Shown: one piece after another, positions 1 through 10,743 of the stretch | How positions within the stretch are numbered: position 1 is the stretch's first letter | How the letters are laid out: each line of letters begins with the position of its first letter | Assembly: GCF_019703515.2 (NCBI RefSeq) | Contig: NC_059388.1 | Location: 3,767,479-3,831,478 of the forward strand | Direction of reading: 5' to 3' | Source of the DNA: Myxocyprinus asiaticus | Lineage: Eukaryota > Chordata > Actinopteri > Cypriniformes > Catostomidae | Length of the DNA stretch: 64,000 nucleotides | The notes under the pieces: generated by a model | Databases searched by the model: none | Told to the model about the DNA's origin: nothing | What the model saw: the letters and a program-made list of their open reading frames with translations, nothing else | Translations under genes and position numbers: made by a program

Positions 1-1199
1 TGCCAAAGAAGCTGGCTGTTCACAAAATGCTGTATCCAAGCATGTTAACAGAAAGTTGAGTGGAAGGAAAAAGTGTGGAAGAAAAAGATGCACAACCAAC
101 CAAGAGAACCGCAGCCTTATGATTGTCAAGCAAAATCGATACAAGAATTTGGGTGAACTTCACAAGGAATGGACTGAGGCTGGAGTCAAGGCATCAAGAG
201 CCACCACACACAGACATGTCAAGGAATTTGGCTACAGTTGTCGTATTCCTCTTGTTAAGCCACTCCTGAACCACAGACAACGTCAGAGGCGTCTTACCTG
301 GGCTAAGGAGAAGAAGAACTGGACTGTTGCCCAGTGTTCCAAAGTCCTCTTTTCAGATAAGAGCAAGTTTTGTATTTCATTTGGAAACCAAGGTCCTAGA
401 GTCTGGAGGAAAGGTGGAGAAGCTCATAGCCCAAGTTGCTTGAAGTCCAGTGTTAAGTTTCCACAGTCTGTGATGATTTGGTGTGGAATGTCATCTGCTG
501 GTGTTGGTCCATTGTGTTTTTTGAAAACCAAAGTCACTGCACCTGTTTACCAAGAAATTTTGGAGCACTTCATGCTTCCTTCTGCTGACCAGCTTTTTAA
601 AGATGCTGATTTCATTTTCCAGCAGGATTTGGCACCTGCCCACACTGCCAAAAGCACCAAAAGTTGGTTAAATGACCATGGTGTTGGTGTGCTTGACTGG
701 CCAGCAAACTCACCAGACCTGAACCCCATAGAAAATCTATGGGGTATTGTCAAGAGGAAAATGAGAAACAAGAGACCAAAAAATGCAGATGAGCTGAAGG
801 CCACTGTCAAAGAAACCTGGGCTTCCATACCACCTCAGCAGTGCCACAAACTGATCACCTCCATGCCACCCCGAATTGAGGCAGTAATTAAAGCAATAGG
901 AGCCCCTACCAAGTATTGAGTACATATACAGTAAATGAACATACTTTCCAGAAGGCCAACAATTCACTAAAAATGTTTTCTTTATTGGTCTTATGATGTA
1001 TTCTAATTTTTTGAGATAGTGAATTGGTGGGTTTTTGTTAAATGTGAGCCAAAATCATCACAATTAAAAGAACCAAAGACTTAAACTACTTCAGTCTGTG
1101 TGCATTGAATTTATTTAATACACGAGTTTCACAATTTTAGTTGAATTACTGAAATAAATGAACTTTTCCATGACATTCTAATTTATTGAGATGCACCTG
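1..1199 (+). mobile_element. Tc1/mariner transposon (Tc1-A), right part
   Basis: This is a Tc1-family DNA transposon cut by the left window edge. It carries a transposase frame and, after it, a long 3' terminal inverted-repeat region. The element ends in GATGCACCTG followed by the TA (1200-1201) that Tc1 elements duplicate on insertion. The motif TTTATTGAGATGCACCTGTA is a common fish Tc1 terminus. The left inverted repeat is outside the window, so the pair cannot be compared. The coding part is better preserved than in any other DNA transposon here, which suggests a relatively young copy. Confidence 0.93.
2..919 (+). CDS. Tc1 transposase, N-terminus outside window
   Basis: The frame is open from base 2 to a stop at 917-919 (305 codons) with no internal stop. 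It encodes a transposase that cuts the element out and joins it at TA sites in the nucleus. An N-terminal helix-turn-helix part is partly present (AKEAGCSQNAVSKHV), followed by the DDE catalytic domain. The catalytic residues are visible: Asp in LFSDKSKF (codon 356-358), Asp in FQQDLAPAH (626-628) and Glu in LNPIENLW (731-733). The last two are 34 residues apart, the Tc1-type DD34E spacing. The first Asp is followed by Lys rather than the more usual Glu. There is no ATG near base 56, so the true start must lie to the left. Whether it is active cannot be judged without the N-terminus and the left end. Confidence 0.9.
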   Translation, partial: AKEAGCSQNAVSKHVNRKLSGRKKCGRKRCTTNQENRSLMIVKQNRYKNLGELHKEWTEAGVKASRATTHRHVKEFGYSCRIPLVKPLLNHRQRQRRLTWAKEKKNWTVAQCSKVLFSDKSKFCISFGNQGPRVWRKGGEAHSPSCLKSSVKFPQSVMIWCGMSSAGVGPLCFLKTKVTAPVYQEILEHFMLPSADQLFKDADFIFQQDLAPAHTAKSTKSWLNDHGVGVLDWPANSPDLNPIENLWGIVKRKMRNKRPKNADELKATVKETWASIPPQQCHKLITSMPPRIEAVIKAIGAPTKY

Positions 1200-1329
1200 T
1201 ATTGTTTTGAAATTGTTTTGGACTGTTTTGGTTTGTGATCAGCGCTTGGTCTGTGCAAGTTTCTCTTGTAAACAATGATGCACTTCCTGCCTCCTCCTCC
1301 ACGCGTGACCTTACCAATGAGCTTCCCTC

Positions 1330-1673
1330 TCATGAGCGCACGTCACAGAGATATACGGAAGTGCACATTTGTAGTTAAAAAGTATATAAGTATTGTTTTG
1401 TTTCTAAAAAATAATCAATCGTTTGGGTACAGAAGAACTTTATTTGTCGATTGGAGTTGTGTGGATAATTTTGATGCATCCTAAATATGCATTTTGGACC
1501 GTCAAAAAATTGAGTACATTCATTTGCATTGTTTAAAGGAGGAGGCCTGAAGTGAAATCCTAAAAATCTTAAATTCTGTTTTGATGAAGAAAGAAACTCA
1601 GATACATCTTGGATGGCCTGAGGGTGAGTAATTTATCAGCAAATTTTCATTTTTGGGTGAACTATTCCTTTAA
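1330..1673. mobile_element. MITE-like repeat, copy 1
   Basis: This stretch is repeated in reverse orientation at 13590-13905. The matching part runs from a segment near AGTATATAAG (about 1380) to the end ACTATTCCTTTAA at 1673. It has no coding capacity. The terminal motif TTAAAGGAATAGTTC, read on the other strand, is a familiar end of a very common non-autonomous DNA element in cyprinid fish; the family assignment is from general knowledge. The left boundary is uncertain and may extend towards 1206. Confidence 0.65.
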
Positions 1674-1880
1674 CAACAGCATAGCAACAACCTGACAACC
1701 ACCAAGAACACACTGGCAACTGCAGGGCAATGTGCGAAAAACACAGAAAACAACTTAGCAACAGCACAATAACAACCTGGCTACCACATACTGAAGCAAT
1801 GCGCTAAAACACACAGCAGATCACCTTGACAACTGCATAGCATGCCCTAGCAACCATCCAAAAAACCCTAGTATGCACAT
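1674..1880. repeat. degenerate minisatellite (AGCAACnnCCTnGCAACCA-like)
   Basis: The stretch repeats variants of TAGCAACAnCCTGACAACCACC about every 25-40 bases, for example near 1682, 1750, 1772 and 1848. The units are strongly diverged and rich in A and C. It directly follows the MITE copy. No coding function is apparent. Confidence 0.6.
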
Positions 1881-2487
1881 ACTGTAGCATAAATGTGCTA
1901 CAAAGCAAATATAACACTTTAGCAACCACAAGAAAACTAGTTTTGCTTAGGCAAAGACCATTCACATCTTCATAAAATATAAAAATAAATATTGTTGGAC
2001 ATTTTCATGAGCGCTGGTACAGTAATTATTCATACACATCACACCTTAGTTAAATGTAAAATGTGAACGCATGTGATTGACTTTTATATGAACAGGTCTC
2101 CTGGAAAGGCAGGAGACTGATCGCACATAACTTCATTATTTCACAGCTTTCATAATGTTTAAGTCTAAATTTATTAAATTAATTAGTCAAAAAAAAATTT
2201 AATTTACATGAGCCGTTTCTTGTCTTCCCCAGTGGAGGGAACACGTAATCTGGCGTGCTTCGCTTGTGATTTTGATTCAGATTCATGATTCGCAAACCGA
2301 ATCATTCAGACCGCTTTTTGAATCTTTTTGTTCAGTTCAGAAGTATCAGATTTAAAAGATTCGACTCAAATTATTCTTTCAACGAATCACACATCACTAT
2401 CACCAATCTGCACGCATTTTTGCACGTACAGCTGTTATTTATTTTGCAGTATTATGTTGTAAAAGTAATGAAAGAGTCTGGAGAAAT

Positions 2488-2643
2488 TTAGCAGAGTAAA
2501 AGAATCAATTTTCTCTTCAAAATGTAGTGAATAGAAAGTAAAAGTCCAAAGAAATATTTATACTCAAGTAAAGTACAAATATGAAAAAACTGTACTGAAG
2601 TACAGTAACAAAGTATTTGTGCTTCATTACTATACACCTCTGG
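2488..2643 (-). mobile_element. hAT-type terminal fragment
   Basis: Read on the minus strand from 2643, the sequence begins CAGAGGTGTATAGTAATGAA and continues with a stretch rich in CTTTGTTACTGTACTT-like motifs. This resembles the termini of hAT elements in fish. No matching second end was located, so the length is unknown. It lies next to a hAT transposase scrap (2655-2858) on the same strand. Confidence 0.45.
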
Positions 2644-2654
2644 TAGTTTGCCCA

Positions 2655-2858
2655 ACACTGTGGAAATGTTGCGCACATGCTTCTGCATAGTTGCGCTCTG
2701 TGGTTTAACTTTTGATCAACAGAGTCTATGATGCCCAGGTAGTTGTCATTGTTGGCAGATGTCCAATGATCCCCAGTAAATAAAACACACTGCACTTTCT
2801 CTAGCATCTTACTTTTCAGTGCCCTCTTGCTTTCATATAAATTCTCTATTGTTGACAT
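2655..2858 (-). pseudogene. hAT transposase fragment
   Basis: The minus-strand frame contains VLFTGDHWTSANNDNYLGI, a motif typical of hAT (ZBED-like) transposases, in which the Asp of TGDHWT belongs to the catalytic core. Only about 65 residues resemble the family; the rest of a normal 600-residue protein is missing. The frame reads on into the neighbouring hAT end without a stop, which is chance. It is a relic. Confidence 0.55.
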
Positions 2859-3352
2859 AATGGTTCTCGACAGGGCAGATTATAAAAAAAAATCTGCTGA
2901 TGCAACTCGAATTATGTCTCTGTCACTCGTCTTCTACTGTATTAACAGAGTGACAGGTTTTAGCTATCCATTTTACTAAAGCCTTTGTTGCTTTTTCAAT
3001 TGTTTGTTTATCTAATAGCCCATTCAAGTACCACACTGAAGTATTGTGGACTGGCGAAGCGTGTGATACATCAAAGACAAATTATTTAGTGTAGAATTTT
3101 CCATCTAAAAAGCTTTCTTTTTTCCTTCTCCATGATTAGCGTGTGCATATATAGCGCCACAGGAACTGGGGAAGAACATTTGTGCTCCCAGGAAGTACAA
3201 AAAAAAAATAAATGTATACTAATTTATAATTAATTTCCCCAACCACTCAAATAATGCAAAGAAAACAAGTTCATATACATTTTTAAACAATACAATACTA
3301 ATGTTTTAACTTAGGAAGAGATCAGAAATCAATTGATCAGAAATCAATATTA

Positions 3353-3870
3353 GGGAAATAACCCTGCTTTGTTTGATGGCTTGTGGCCATCCATCTTCCT
3401 CTTGATCACATTCCAGAGGTTTTCAATGGGGTTCAGGTCTGGAGATTGGGCTGGCCATGACAGGGTCTTAATCCGGTGGTCCTCCACATCCACATCTTGA
3501 TTGACCTGGCTGTGTGGCATGGAGCATTGTCCTGCTGGAAAAAACAATCCTCAGAATTGGGAAACATTGTCAACATGTGTCTTTCACAGAGATGAATCTG
3601 CCCAATTCCAACCTTGCTGAAGCACCCCTAGATCATCACCGATCCTCCACCAAATTCCACAGTAGGTGCGAGATGCTGTGGCTTGAAGGCCTCTCCAGGT
3701 CTCCGTCTAACTATTAGATGACCAGGTGGAGGATCGGTGATGATCTGGGGGTTCTTCAGCAAGGCTGGAATCGGGCAGGAAAGAGGAAGATGGATGGCCA
3801 CAAGCCATCAAACAAAGCTGAGCTGCTTGAATTTTTGCGTCAGGAGTGGCACAAAGGAGTTAATTTTCCC
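3353..3870. mobile_element. two Tc1 scraps in inverted orientation
   Basis: The left part (3353 to about 3715) is minus-strand Tc1 transposase ending in SPDLNPIENLW and KRKMDGHKPSNKA. The right part (about 3717-3870) is plus-strand and contains VMIWGFFSKAGIGQ joined by a deletion directly to RKMDGHKPSNKA and LLEFLRQEWHKG. The same protein segments therefore occur on both arms around a centre near 3716. The D-to-E catalytic core is incomplete in both. This is either two insertions or a rearranged one. Confidence 0.75.
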
Positions 3871-3874
3871 AGAG

Positions 3875-3877
<3 letters not shown>

Positions 3878-3928
<51 letters not shown>
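3878..3928. repeat. (TA)n microsatellite
   Basis: About 25 uninterrupted TA units directly follow the inverted Tc1 scraps. Apparent YIYIYI reading frames across it are artefacts of the repeat. Confidence 0.97.
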
Positions 3929-3931
<3 letters not shown>

Positions 3932-4580
3932 TGGGGTGAGCAAGAGACAGACACAGTGGGTGGCGTCAAGCCTTGGAGAGGCATTTATTGGAAAGTAAAA
4001 TGTCCATAAAAGGAGAAAATAAAGTGTCCAGGGGGAATCTGGCATCCTTGCGGTAAGACGGGGCTCAGTGAAGGGCGGGGGAGTGTCTAAGGAATGGCCC
4101 AGGCATGAGCTGGGTCCATCGGCCGCACACGCTCCCATTCTGAGTCCACGGTGCGAGGGGCGGCGGCATCCTTGGCGGCCTGTTTTCTCAGGGGGAAGGC
4201 AGCCCAGCCTCTAGCCCGTCGGCCGCAACGTGCTGTTCTCCCCTGGCGACATATTTAATTTGCGCCAGTGGTCCAAGGAATGGGTCCAGCAGCGCATCTG
4301 ACTCGTCCAAACCCTTCCAGCTCTGGTCCTGGGCGTGTGAGGATGCTAGTGTGTGCACACATGGAGATTTGAAGTCAGCTCCCCGAGAAGAGGTGCACTC
4401 TGCATTTTAAAGGCAGCGGTGATTAAGCATTATTCGCATCAGGTGTGCTTCATCCACTGCTGTCAGACCGTGGCTTATTAATTATGCACCTCTTCTCGCT
4501 CTCCTGCCCAACTCCCATCGTGAGCCTGGCTAAAGGACTGCCCTAAGAGGCGGGGCGACGATGACGAGACGGATCATTCC
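3929..4580 (-). mobile_element. possible solo LTR
   Basis: The stretch is GC-rich relative to its surroundings and lies between a (TA)n tract and LINE-A. On the minus strand it shows an order like an LTR: a TTTAAAATG TATA-like motif (about 4410), then, some 400 bases on, AATAAATGCC (polyadenylation signal, about 3990) and a short tail ending near 3929. No internal coding region or second LTR is present, and a TG...CA pair with a target duplication could not be fixed. It may instead be another kind of promoter-bearing repeat. Confidence 0.4.
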
Positions 4581-4623
4581 GCCACTATATATATATTATA
4601 TATATACACTTTTTGGACTCAAG

Positions 4624-5022
4624 ATGGTGCCGAGTATGGCTGCTGCATTGCGAGCTCCGAGACAACATTATAGTTTTTTGTTTGTTTTGTTTACAATTCT
4701 TATGTTTTTTGTCTTGGATGTTGTCTGCCTTATTGTCTATGACAGACAAACACTTTTGGACATTGGTTCTGCAATTACACACCGTAAACCGGACTTCAAA
4801 TTCCTCAATGCCGACCCGCTGTTTACAAATACGCCTGCGGAGCCCTTTGTCTGGGCAGCCCGGCCGCGAAAACACAGAAGGAAAAGGGGAAACAGAGCCG
4901 GCATTCTCATCAGAGTAAGACGTCGCGCAAATCGACCCCCGCTACCCAGTATTCTACTGGCAAATGTTCAGTCTCTGGACAACAAGCTCTACGAGCTGAA
5001 AACACGGATCTCTTTCCAATGA
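4624..5022 (+). pseudogene. LINE-A ORF, 5' segment (start to endonuclease N-terminus)
   Basis: The frame starts at an ATG (4624) and shows a hydrophobic stretch at about residues 15-38 (LFVLFTILMFFVLDVVCLIV), unusual for a LINE protein. A basic region follows (RPRKHRRKRGNR), then the start of the endonuclease (LLANVQSLDNKLYELK). It stops at TGA 5020-5022. In copy 3 the same codon is CGA, so the stop is most simply a CpG-to-TpG change. Confidence 0.8.
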
Positions 5023-5025
5023 GAG

Positions 5026-5813
5026 ATGAGGGACTGCTGCATTATCTGCCTAACAGAAACTTGGATGTCTGCGGAGATTCCAGACTCAGCCATCGAACCC
5101 GCGGGGTTCTCCGTGTACCGAGCGGACAGAGCGAAAGACCTCTCAGGTAAAAGCAGAGGTGGTGGTGTATGCTTTATGATTAACAAATCCTGGTGTGATC
5201 AGAGGAACGTACATTCTATCAAGTCTTTCTGCTCTCCTGATCTGGAATTTGTCATGCTTCTGTGTCAACCATTCTGGCTACCGAGGGAATTCACAACAGT
5301 CATTATCACAGCGGTGTACATCCCGCCACAAGCCGACACAGACCGGCACTCAAGGAACTGTATGGGATTACAAGCAAGCAGGAAACCGCGCACCCTGAGG
5401 CCGCGTTCATTGTGACTGGGGACTTTAACAAAGCCAATTTTAAATCAATTGCACCAAAATACCACCAACACATCAGTTTTAACACACGAGGGGACCGGGT
5501 TTTGGACCATTGCTACTCTCCCTTCCGGGATGGCTACAAATCCCTCCCTCACCCACTATTTGGCAAATCGGACCACTCTTCCATTCTGCTTCTGCCCACT
5601 TACAGGCAGAAACTGAAACAGGAAGCACCCACCCTCAGAACGATCCAGTGCTGTTCAAACCAATCAGACTTTATGCTACAAGACTGTTTTGATCACACGG
5701 ACTGGGAGATGTTCCGGTCCGCCTCTGATGATGACATCGAGGTTTACGCTGATAGCGTAACGTGTTTCATCAGAAAGTGCGTAGAGGATGTTGTTCTGTC
5801 CAAAACAATATGA
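5026..5813 (+). pseudogene. LINE-A AP-like endonuclease region
   Basis: The protein continues after the stop at 5022 with CCIICLTETWM (catalytic Glu of the AP endonuclease), then SRGGGVCFMINKSW, FIVTGDFNKANF and GKSDHSSILLLP (the SDH motif). A frame change near 5340 splits it into two overlapping frames (5026-5415 and 5262-5813). The intact enzyme would nick target DNA to prime reverse transcription. The order and motifs match the other three copies. Confidence 0.87.
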
Positions 5814-6220
5814 ATCTACCTGAACCAGAAACCTTGGATTAATAAGGATGTTCGCGGCACTTAATGCGCGAACCTCTGCTTTTAATTCCGGGAACGCATA
5901 GGAGCATAAACAAGCTAGTTATTCCCTCCGAAAAACTATCAGAGCAGCAAAACGCCGGTACAGAAACAAGATTGAAGGACAGTTTAACACCACCAACTTT
6001 AGAAGCATGTGGTAGGGAATTAATATCATCACGGTCTTTAAAGGGAATAAAAACTCCACTGTGAACACTGCTGCCTCTCTCCCGGATGAGCTAAATAATT
6101 TTTATGCATGGTTTGAGGGGAAATAACACAGCCCTCACAGAGAGAGCTCTTGCGGCCGAACCTACAGAGGTTAGTTCACTCTCTTTCTCTGTAGCGGATG
6201 TAACATGATCCTTCCGACGG

Positions 6221-7464
6221 GTGAATATCCATAAAGCCGCGGGTCCAGATGGTATTCCGGGCTGTGTCATCAGAGCGTGCGCGAACCAACTGGCTTGTGT
6301 TTTTACTGACATTTTCAACCTTTCCCTCTCTTTGTCTGTAGTCCCCACATGCTTTAAAACGTCCACCATTGTGCCTGTACCAAAGCAATCCAAAATCACT
6401 TGCTTAAATGACTGGCGTCCTGTTGCTCTGACCCCCATCATCAGCAAATGGTTTGAGAGAATAATCAGACATTACATCTGCTCTGTGCTGCCTCCATCAC
6501 TGGACCCATATGTGAGAATGCTGTTTGTAGACTACAGCTCAGCATTCAACACAATAATGCCCTCCAAGCTTGATGTGAAACTCTGGGCTCTGGGCTTAAA
6601 CAGCTCGCTGTGCAGCTGGATCCTGGACTTCCTGTCAAGCACACGCCAGGTGGTTAGAATGAGCAGTAACATCTCCTCATCACTGACATTCAACACTGGA
6701 GCCCCGCAGAGCTGTGTTCTTAGCCCACTCCTGTATTCCCTGTACACACATGACTGTGTGGCAACACATAGCTCCAGTGCCATCATTAAGTTTGCTGATG
6801 ACACGACGGGGGTAGGTCTGATCACTGACAATGATGAAACAGCCTACAGAGAGGAGGTGCACACTCTGACACGCTGGTGTCAGGAGCACAACCTCTCCCT
6901 CAACGTCAATAAGACAAAGGAGCTTGTGGTGGACTTCAGGAGAAGAGAAAGAGAACACAGCCCCATCACATCAATGGAGCACCAGTGGAGAGAGCCAGCA
7001 GCTTCAAGTTCCTGGGTGTCCACATCACTGAGGAACTCACATGGTCCGTCCACACTGAGGCCATTGTGAAGAATGCTCATCAGTGCCTCTTCTTCCTGAG
7101 ACGGCTGAGGAAGTTTGGAATGAACCGCCACATCCTCACACGGTTCTACACCAGCACTGTAGAGAGCATCCTGACTGGCTGCATCTCCGCCTGGTACGGC
7201 AATAGCACCGCCCACCGTAAAGCCCTGCAAAGGGTGGTGCGAACTGCCAGACACATCATCGGAGGTGAGCTTCCCTCCCTCCAGGACATATACACCAGGC
7301 GGTGTGTGAAAAAAGCTCGGAGGATCATCAGAGACTCCAGCCACCCGAGCCATGGGCTGCTCTCACTGCTACCATCAGGCAGGCGGTATCGCAGCATCAG
7401 GACCCGCACCAGCCGACTTCATGACAGCTTCTTCCCCCAAGCAATCAGACTTTTGAACTCTTGA
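6221..7464 (+). pseudogene. LINE-A reverse transcriptase region
   Basis: The first frame contains [40 protein letters not shown] and, at 6791-6802, FADD in place of YADD (copies 3 and 4 also lack the Tyr, with LADD and FADD). A frame change near 7000 leads to the C-terminal part (6985-7464: [33 protein letters not shown]). About 90 bases are missing near 6508. It is not a functional enzyme gene. Confidence 0.88.
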
Positions 7465-7904
7465 TCTCCCACAATCAATATACATCAGCACTGCACTTTA
7501 TTAATCTTATTATCACACACTGGACTGTCATAAATTATATTCTTTTAACAACACACTGGCAACTGACTATCAACCGACAGCCTGAATGTCAATACAGTAC
7601 AATACAACCTACTGTACAATTTATATATACTATATATACTATTTTTTTATTGTATAATGTGTATTCTATATTGTGTGTATTGTATAATTTACATTGTATG
7701 TTATTATTTGTATATTGTGTTGTGTGTAATTATGTGTATATTTAAATTGTGTTGTGTAAATTTGATGTTTATTGTAGATTGGTATATGTCTCATCACTGT
7801 CATGACTGCTATGTTGCTCGGAACTGCACCCAAGAATTTCACACACTATTGCACTTGTGTATATGGTTGTGTGACAATAAAAGTGATTTGATTTGATATT
7901 TAAT

Positions 7905-8063
7905 AAATGTAGGCTGTCATCCGCGCAGCCTGACCTAAGCAAAGCAGGTGCGGGATTTATATAAATAAAATAGCCTACTCCTCTCTCGCAGTTGCTGGCG
8001 TGCCAGTGATTACCCCTCCATGTGCCAATGCTGGCATGCGTGCCATAGGTTGCTGACCCCTGG
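7905..8063. mobile_element. hAT-type 3' terminal fragment
   Basis: The right end reads GTTGCTGACCCCTGG (about 8049-8063), whose complement CCAGGGGTCAGCAAC resembles hAT (Charlie-like) terminal repeats. The preceding GCTGGCGTGCCAGTG/TGCCATAGG stretch fits the sub-terminal region of such elements. No left end and no transposase are present. It abuts both the tail of LINE-A copy 1 and the broken start of Tc1-B. Confidence 0.5.
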
Positions 8064-8434
8064 TCTATATTGTCTCCATGCACGGTGAGGAGGATGGTTC
8101 GAGTGGCCAAAAATTCTCCAAGGATAACAGCTGGAGTACTGCAGAAATTAGTTGGGTCTCTGCTCTCATCCAATAACAAACTCAAGCATCTTCAGTTTGC
8201 CAGACACTACTGGAACTTCAAATGGGACCAGGTTCTATGGTCAGATAAAACAAAAATTGAGCTTGTTGGCAGCAAACACCAGAGATGGGTTTGGCGCACA
8301 GACAGAGGTAGCCATATGGAAAAGTACCCCATGCCCATGGATAAATATGGTGGTGGATTTTTAATGTTGTGGGGCTGTTTTTATGCCAGAGGTCCTGGAC
8401 ATCTTGTTCGGATAAATGGCATCATGGACTCTAT
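8064..8434 (+). pseudogene. Tc1-B transposase, 5' part (interrupted by Gypsy-1)
   Basis: The frame reads SPCTVRRMVRVAKNSPRITA, then QVLWSDKTKIELVG (first catalytic Asp) and PGHLVRINGIMDSI, all typical Tc1 transposase. At 8434 the coding sequence stops because a gypsy element begins; it resumes at 13098 with the next residues of the same protein. The N-terminal DNA-binding part is missing, replaced by a hAT fragment. Confidence 0.9.
8431..8434. repeat. target-site duplication CTAT, left
   Basis: CTAT directly precedes the Gypsy-1 left LTR and recurs directly after the right LTR at 13094-13097. Joining the flanks restores an uninterrupted Tc1 reading frame (MDSI then KYQQ-like), so this is the target duplication of the Gypsy-1 insertion. 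Confidence 0.92.
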
Positions 8435-8841
8435 TGTAACATCTGAGGTTGTTACCCCTCCTACCAACCACCAGAGGGAGCCCTCTCCCGAATACTCACT
8501 CTGTACTGTTTCTTCATTGGTTACTTCCTGTCTGAACTATATAAATACCATGCTGTTTCCACTGTCACGTTGTGAAGTATTGCCAGCTTACCCTGCCTTT
8601 TCAAGCGTTTTTCCATTGCCATTACTGATTGTTTATTTGTTATGACCTTTGCCTGATTCCTGGATTTTCTGCTTTTTGGATACCCCTTTGTTTTGTTTGC
8701 CTTGTTGGACTGTCTTTTTGGTTTATTGGATAATACATAACGACTATCTCTATTTGCCTGATGATTTGGATTGTTTGCTTGTGTTCTAATAAACTTCCAG
8801 CACATGGATCCTAACACCATCTCCATGGCCAGTTCATTACA
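8435..8841 (+). repeat. Gypsy-1 left LTR
   Basis: It begins TGTAAC and ends ...TTACA. It contains a TATA box TATATAAA at 8538-8545 and a polyadenylation signal AATAAA at 8788-8793. Compared by eye with the right LTR it differs at about a dozen positions (roughly 3%) plus one 7-base indel, indicating an insertion that is not very old. The gag ATG (8804) lies inside the LTR. Confidence 0.92.
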
Positions 8842-10369
8842 GAATACTTCGCCTAACATGGATCCAGCGGAAGTTTCACAGATCCAGACCGCATTCACGC
8901 ACCAGTGCGAGGTATTAAGAGGTTACCAAGACCAGCTGAACAAACTACGAGTTGCCAACGAATGTTTGACACAATACATTCACTCACTGCCAGCTCCTCA
9001 TGCTAACCTGGTAAGCTTTGCTCTCCCTGATAAGTTTGATGGTTCTGCTGAAAAATGCCGGGGTTTTTTACGACGAGGAACTGTCTTTTTTACCTTTAAT
9101 GTAAGGTATTTTTTTCAAAATCAGCCTGAATCATTTGATCAAGATGCCAGGAAATGTTCTTTTTTGATGTCACTGCAAAGCTCTCGATTGGAACTTTCTG
9201 AATATATCACTATGGCCATCAAGATTGATAACCTGCTTCAGAATGCTTCACGGCCTCAGTTATGTTTCACCCTGGATTCTACAGTCTCAGTACAGGCTCA
9301 GACATCCACTGTATCACCCGAACCCATGCATGTTGCTCACACTCGTGTTTCCATGGAGGAACGCCAACGACGATGCAACAAAAACCTTTGCTTTTACTGT
9401 GGTTCACCAAGTCATCTCAATGCTGCATGCCCACACAAGAAATCAAGGTTCCCTGAGTCAAGGCAGCACGTGAGTACTATGAACATTAAATCACCCATCT
9501 CACATAATTTTCTCTTGCCTGTAGAGATCTCAATTGGTGATCACGTAAGATGTGTTACAGCATTAGTGGATTCTGGGGCTGCTGTTAATCTCATTAATGA
9601 GGGGATTGTACAAGAACTCAACATACCCACCATTGAATGCTTTCCTAAGCTTAACATCACCACTGTGGATAACGCACCTATTGGTACTGGCATAACCCAA
9701 CAGACTGTTCCTATAACCATCAAGATTGGACTTTTTCATGTTGAAAATATTTCACTATATGTCATCAACTCACCCAATCATGCTCTTATCCTGGGTCATC
9801 CCTGGCTGGCCGTCCACGGCCCATCGATATCCTGGAACCAAGGTAAGCTCACACATTGGTCAAGTTTCTGTCATGAACATTGTCTTCATGTTGCTGTTTC
9901 CAGGCCTTGCTTTATCACCAGTGTAGAGAGCCCTAAATCACAGAAGGAGACCACGATTCCCAAGGAGTATGCAGAGTTCAGTGAAGTTTTTAGCAAAATT
10001 AAAGCCACACAATTTCCTCCTCATCATCCATGGGACTGTGCCATTGCACTTCTGTCTAATACAGCTCCACCGAGTAGCAAGGCCTATGCGCTGTCACGCC
10101 CCGAGACCCTCGCCATGGAGAGTTACATTGAGGAAGCCCTTGCCTCTGGTTACATCCATCCCTCCACCACCCCAGCTGCTGCAGGATTCTTTATCATGGA
10201 GAAGGATGGAGGTCTACGTCCCTGTATCGACTATCGAGGCCTGAACTCTGTCACCATAAAATATCGTTACCCATTTACACTTATCCTCGCCACCCTTGAA
10301 CAACTCTGTGAAGCCAAGATCTATATCAAAATGGATCTAAGGAGTGCTTATAACCTCATCAGGATCTGA
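8804..10369 (+). pseudogene. Gypsy-1 gag, protease and start of reverse transcriptase
   Basis: The first ATG (8804) is inside the LTR; a second in-frame ATG lies at 8858, just beyond it, and may be the true start. The gag part begins with a probable coiled coil (QCEVLRGYQDQLNKLRVAN) and ends in a CX2CX4HX4C zinc knuckle at 9389-9430 (CFYCGSPSHLNAAC). The protease active site is LVDSGAAVN (about 9564-9590). Reverse transcriptase starts near 10100 (GYIHPSTTPAAAGFF, DGGLRPCIDYRGLN) and breaks at TGA 10367-10369, where related proteins have Arg; CGA to TGA is a CpG change. The gag seems short, so a central deletion is likely. Confidence 0.9.
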
Positions 10370-10743
10370 GAAGGGGATGAGTGGAAGACTGCATTCATCA
10401 CCACCAGGGAGCACTATGAATATTTGGTCATGCCGTATGGACTTGCTTACGCCCCCTTGATTTTTCAGTCTTTCATCAACGAGATTTTCAGAGATTTACT
10501 GAATCATTGTGTGGTGGCTTACATTGACGACATCCTCATCTACTCACAAAACATGGAACAACATATCCAGCAGGTCAAGACAGTCTTGTCATGTCTCCAG
10601 GAACATCAACTATTCGTCAAGGCAGAGAAATGTGAGTTCCATACCTCTCATACCTCCATCCTGGGTTACAACATCAGTCATCAAGGTGTAGAGATGGATG
10701 TCTCAAAAGGTAACAGCTGTCACCGAATAGCCTTGACCTCCTA
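10370..10743 (+). pseudogene. Gypsy-1 reverse transcriptase, catalytic part
   Basis: The frame continues directly after the stop at 10369 with [21 protein letters not shown] and the catalytic YIDD (10520-10531), followed by [14 protein letters not shown]. It ends at 10743 after a frame change near 10710. The polymerase would copy element RNA into DNA in virus-like particles. Confidence 0.9.

Larger units (their letters stand above)
4611..7898 (+). mobile_element. LINE-A copy 1 (jockey/L2-CR1-like), near full length
   Basis: This non-LTR retrotransposon has an AP-type endonuclease followed by a reverse transcriptase, and a 3' end in the short repeat TGATTTGATTTGA after AATAAAAG (about 7875-7898). 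The 5' end is taken at TTTTGGACTCAAGATGG (4611), because inverted copy 3 starts at the same point. Compared with copy 3, about 90 bases are missing in the reverse transcriptase near 6508. Several frameshifts and stops break the single frame. Three more copies lie at 23.3, 27.5 and 34.3 kb. The clade call (jockey superfamily, L2/CR1/Rex1 side) comes from motif memory; a tree would be needed to fix it. Confidence 0.9.

Noticed and set aside
3730..4138. Frames with long YIYIYIYI tails on both strands
   Set aside because: They are translations of (TA)n. The same holds at 17953-18187 and 48544-48829.
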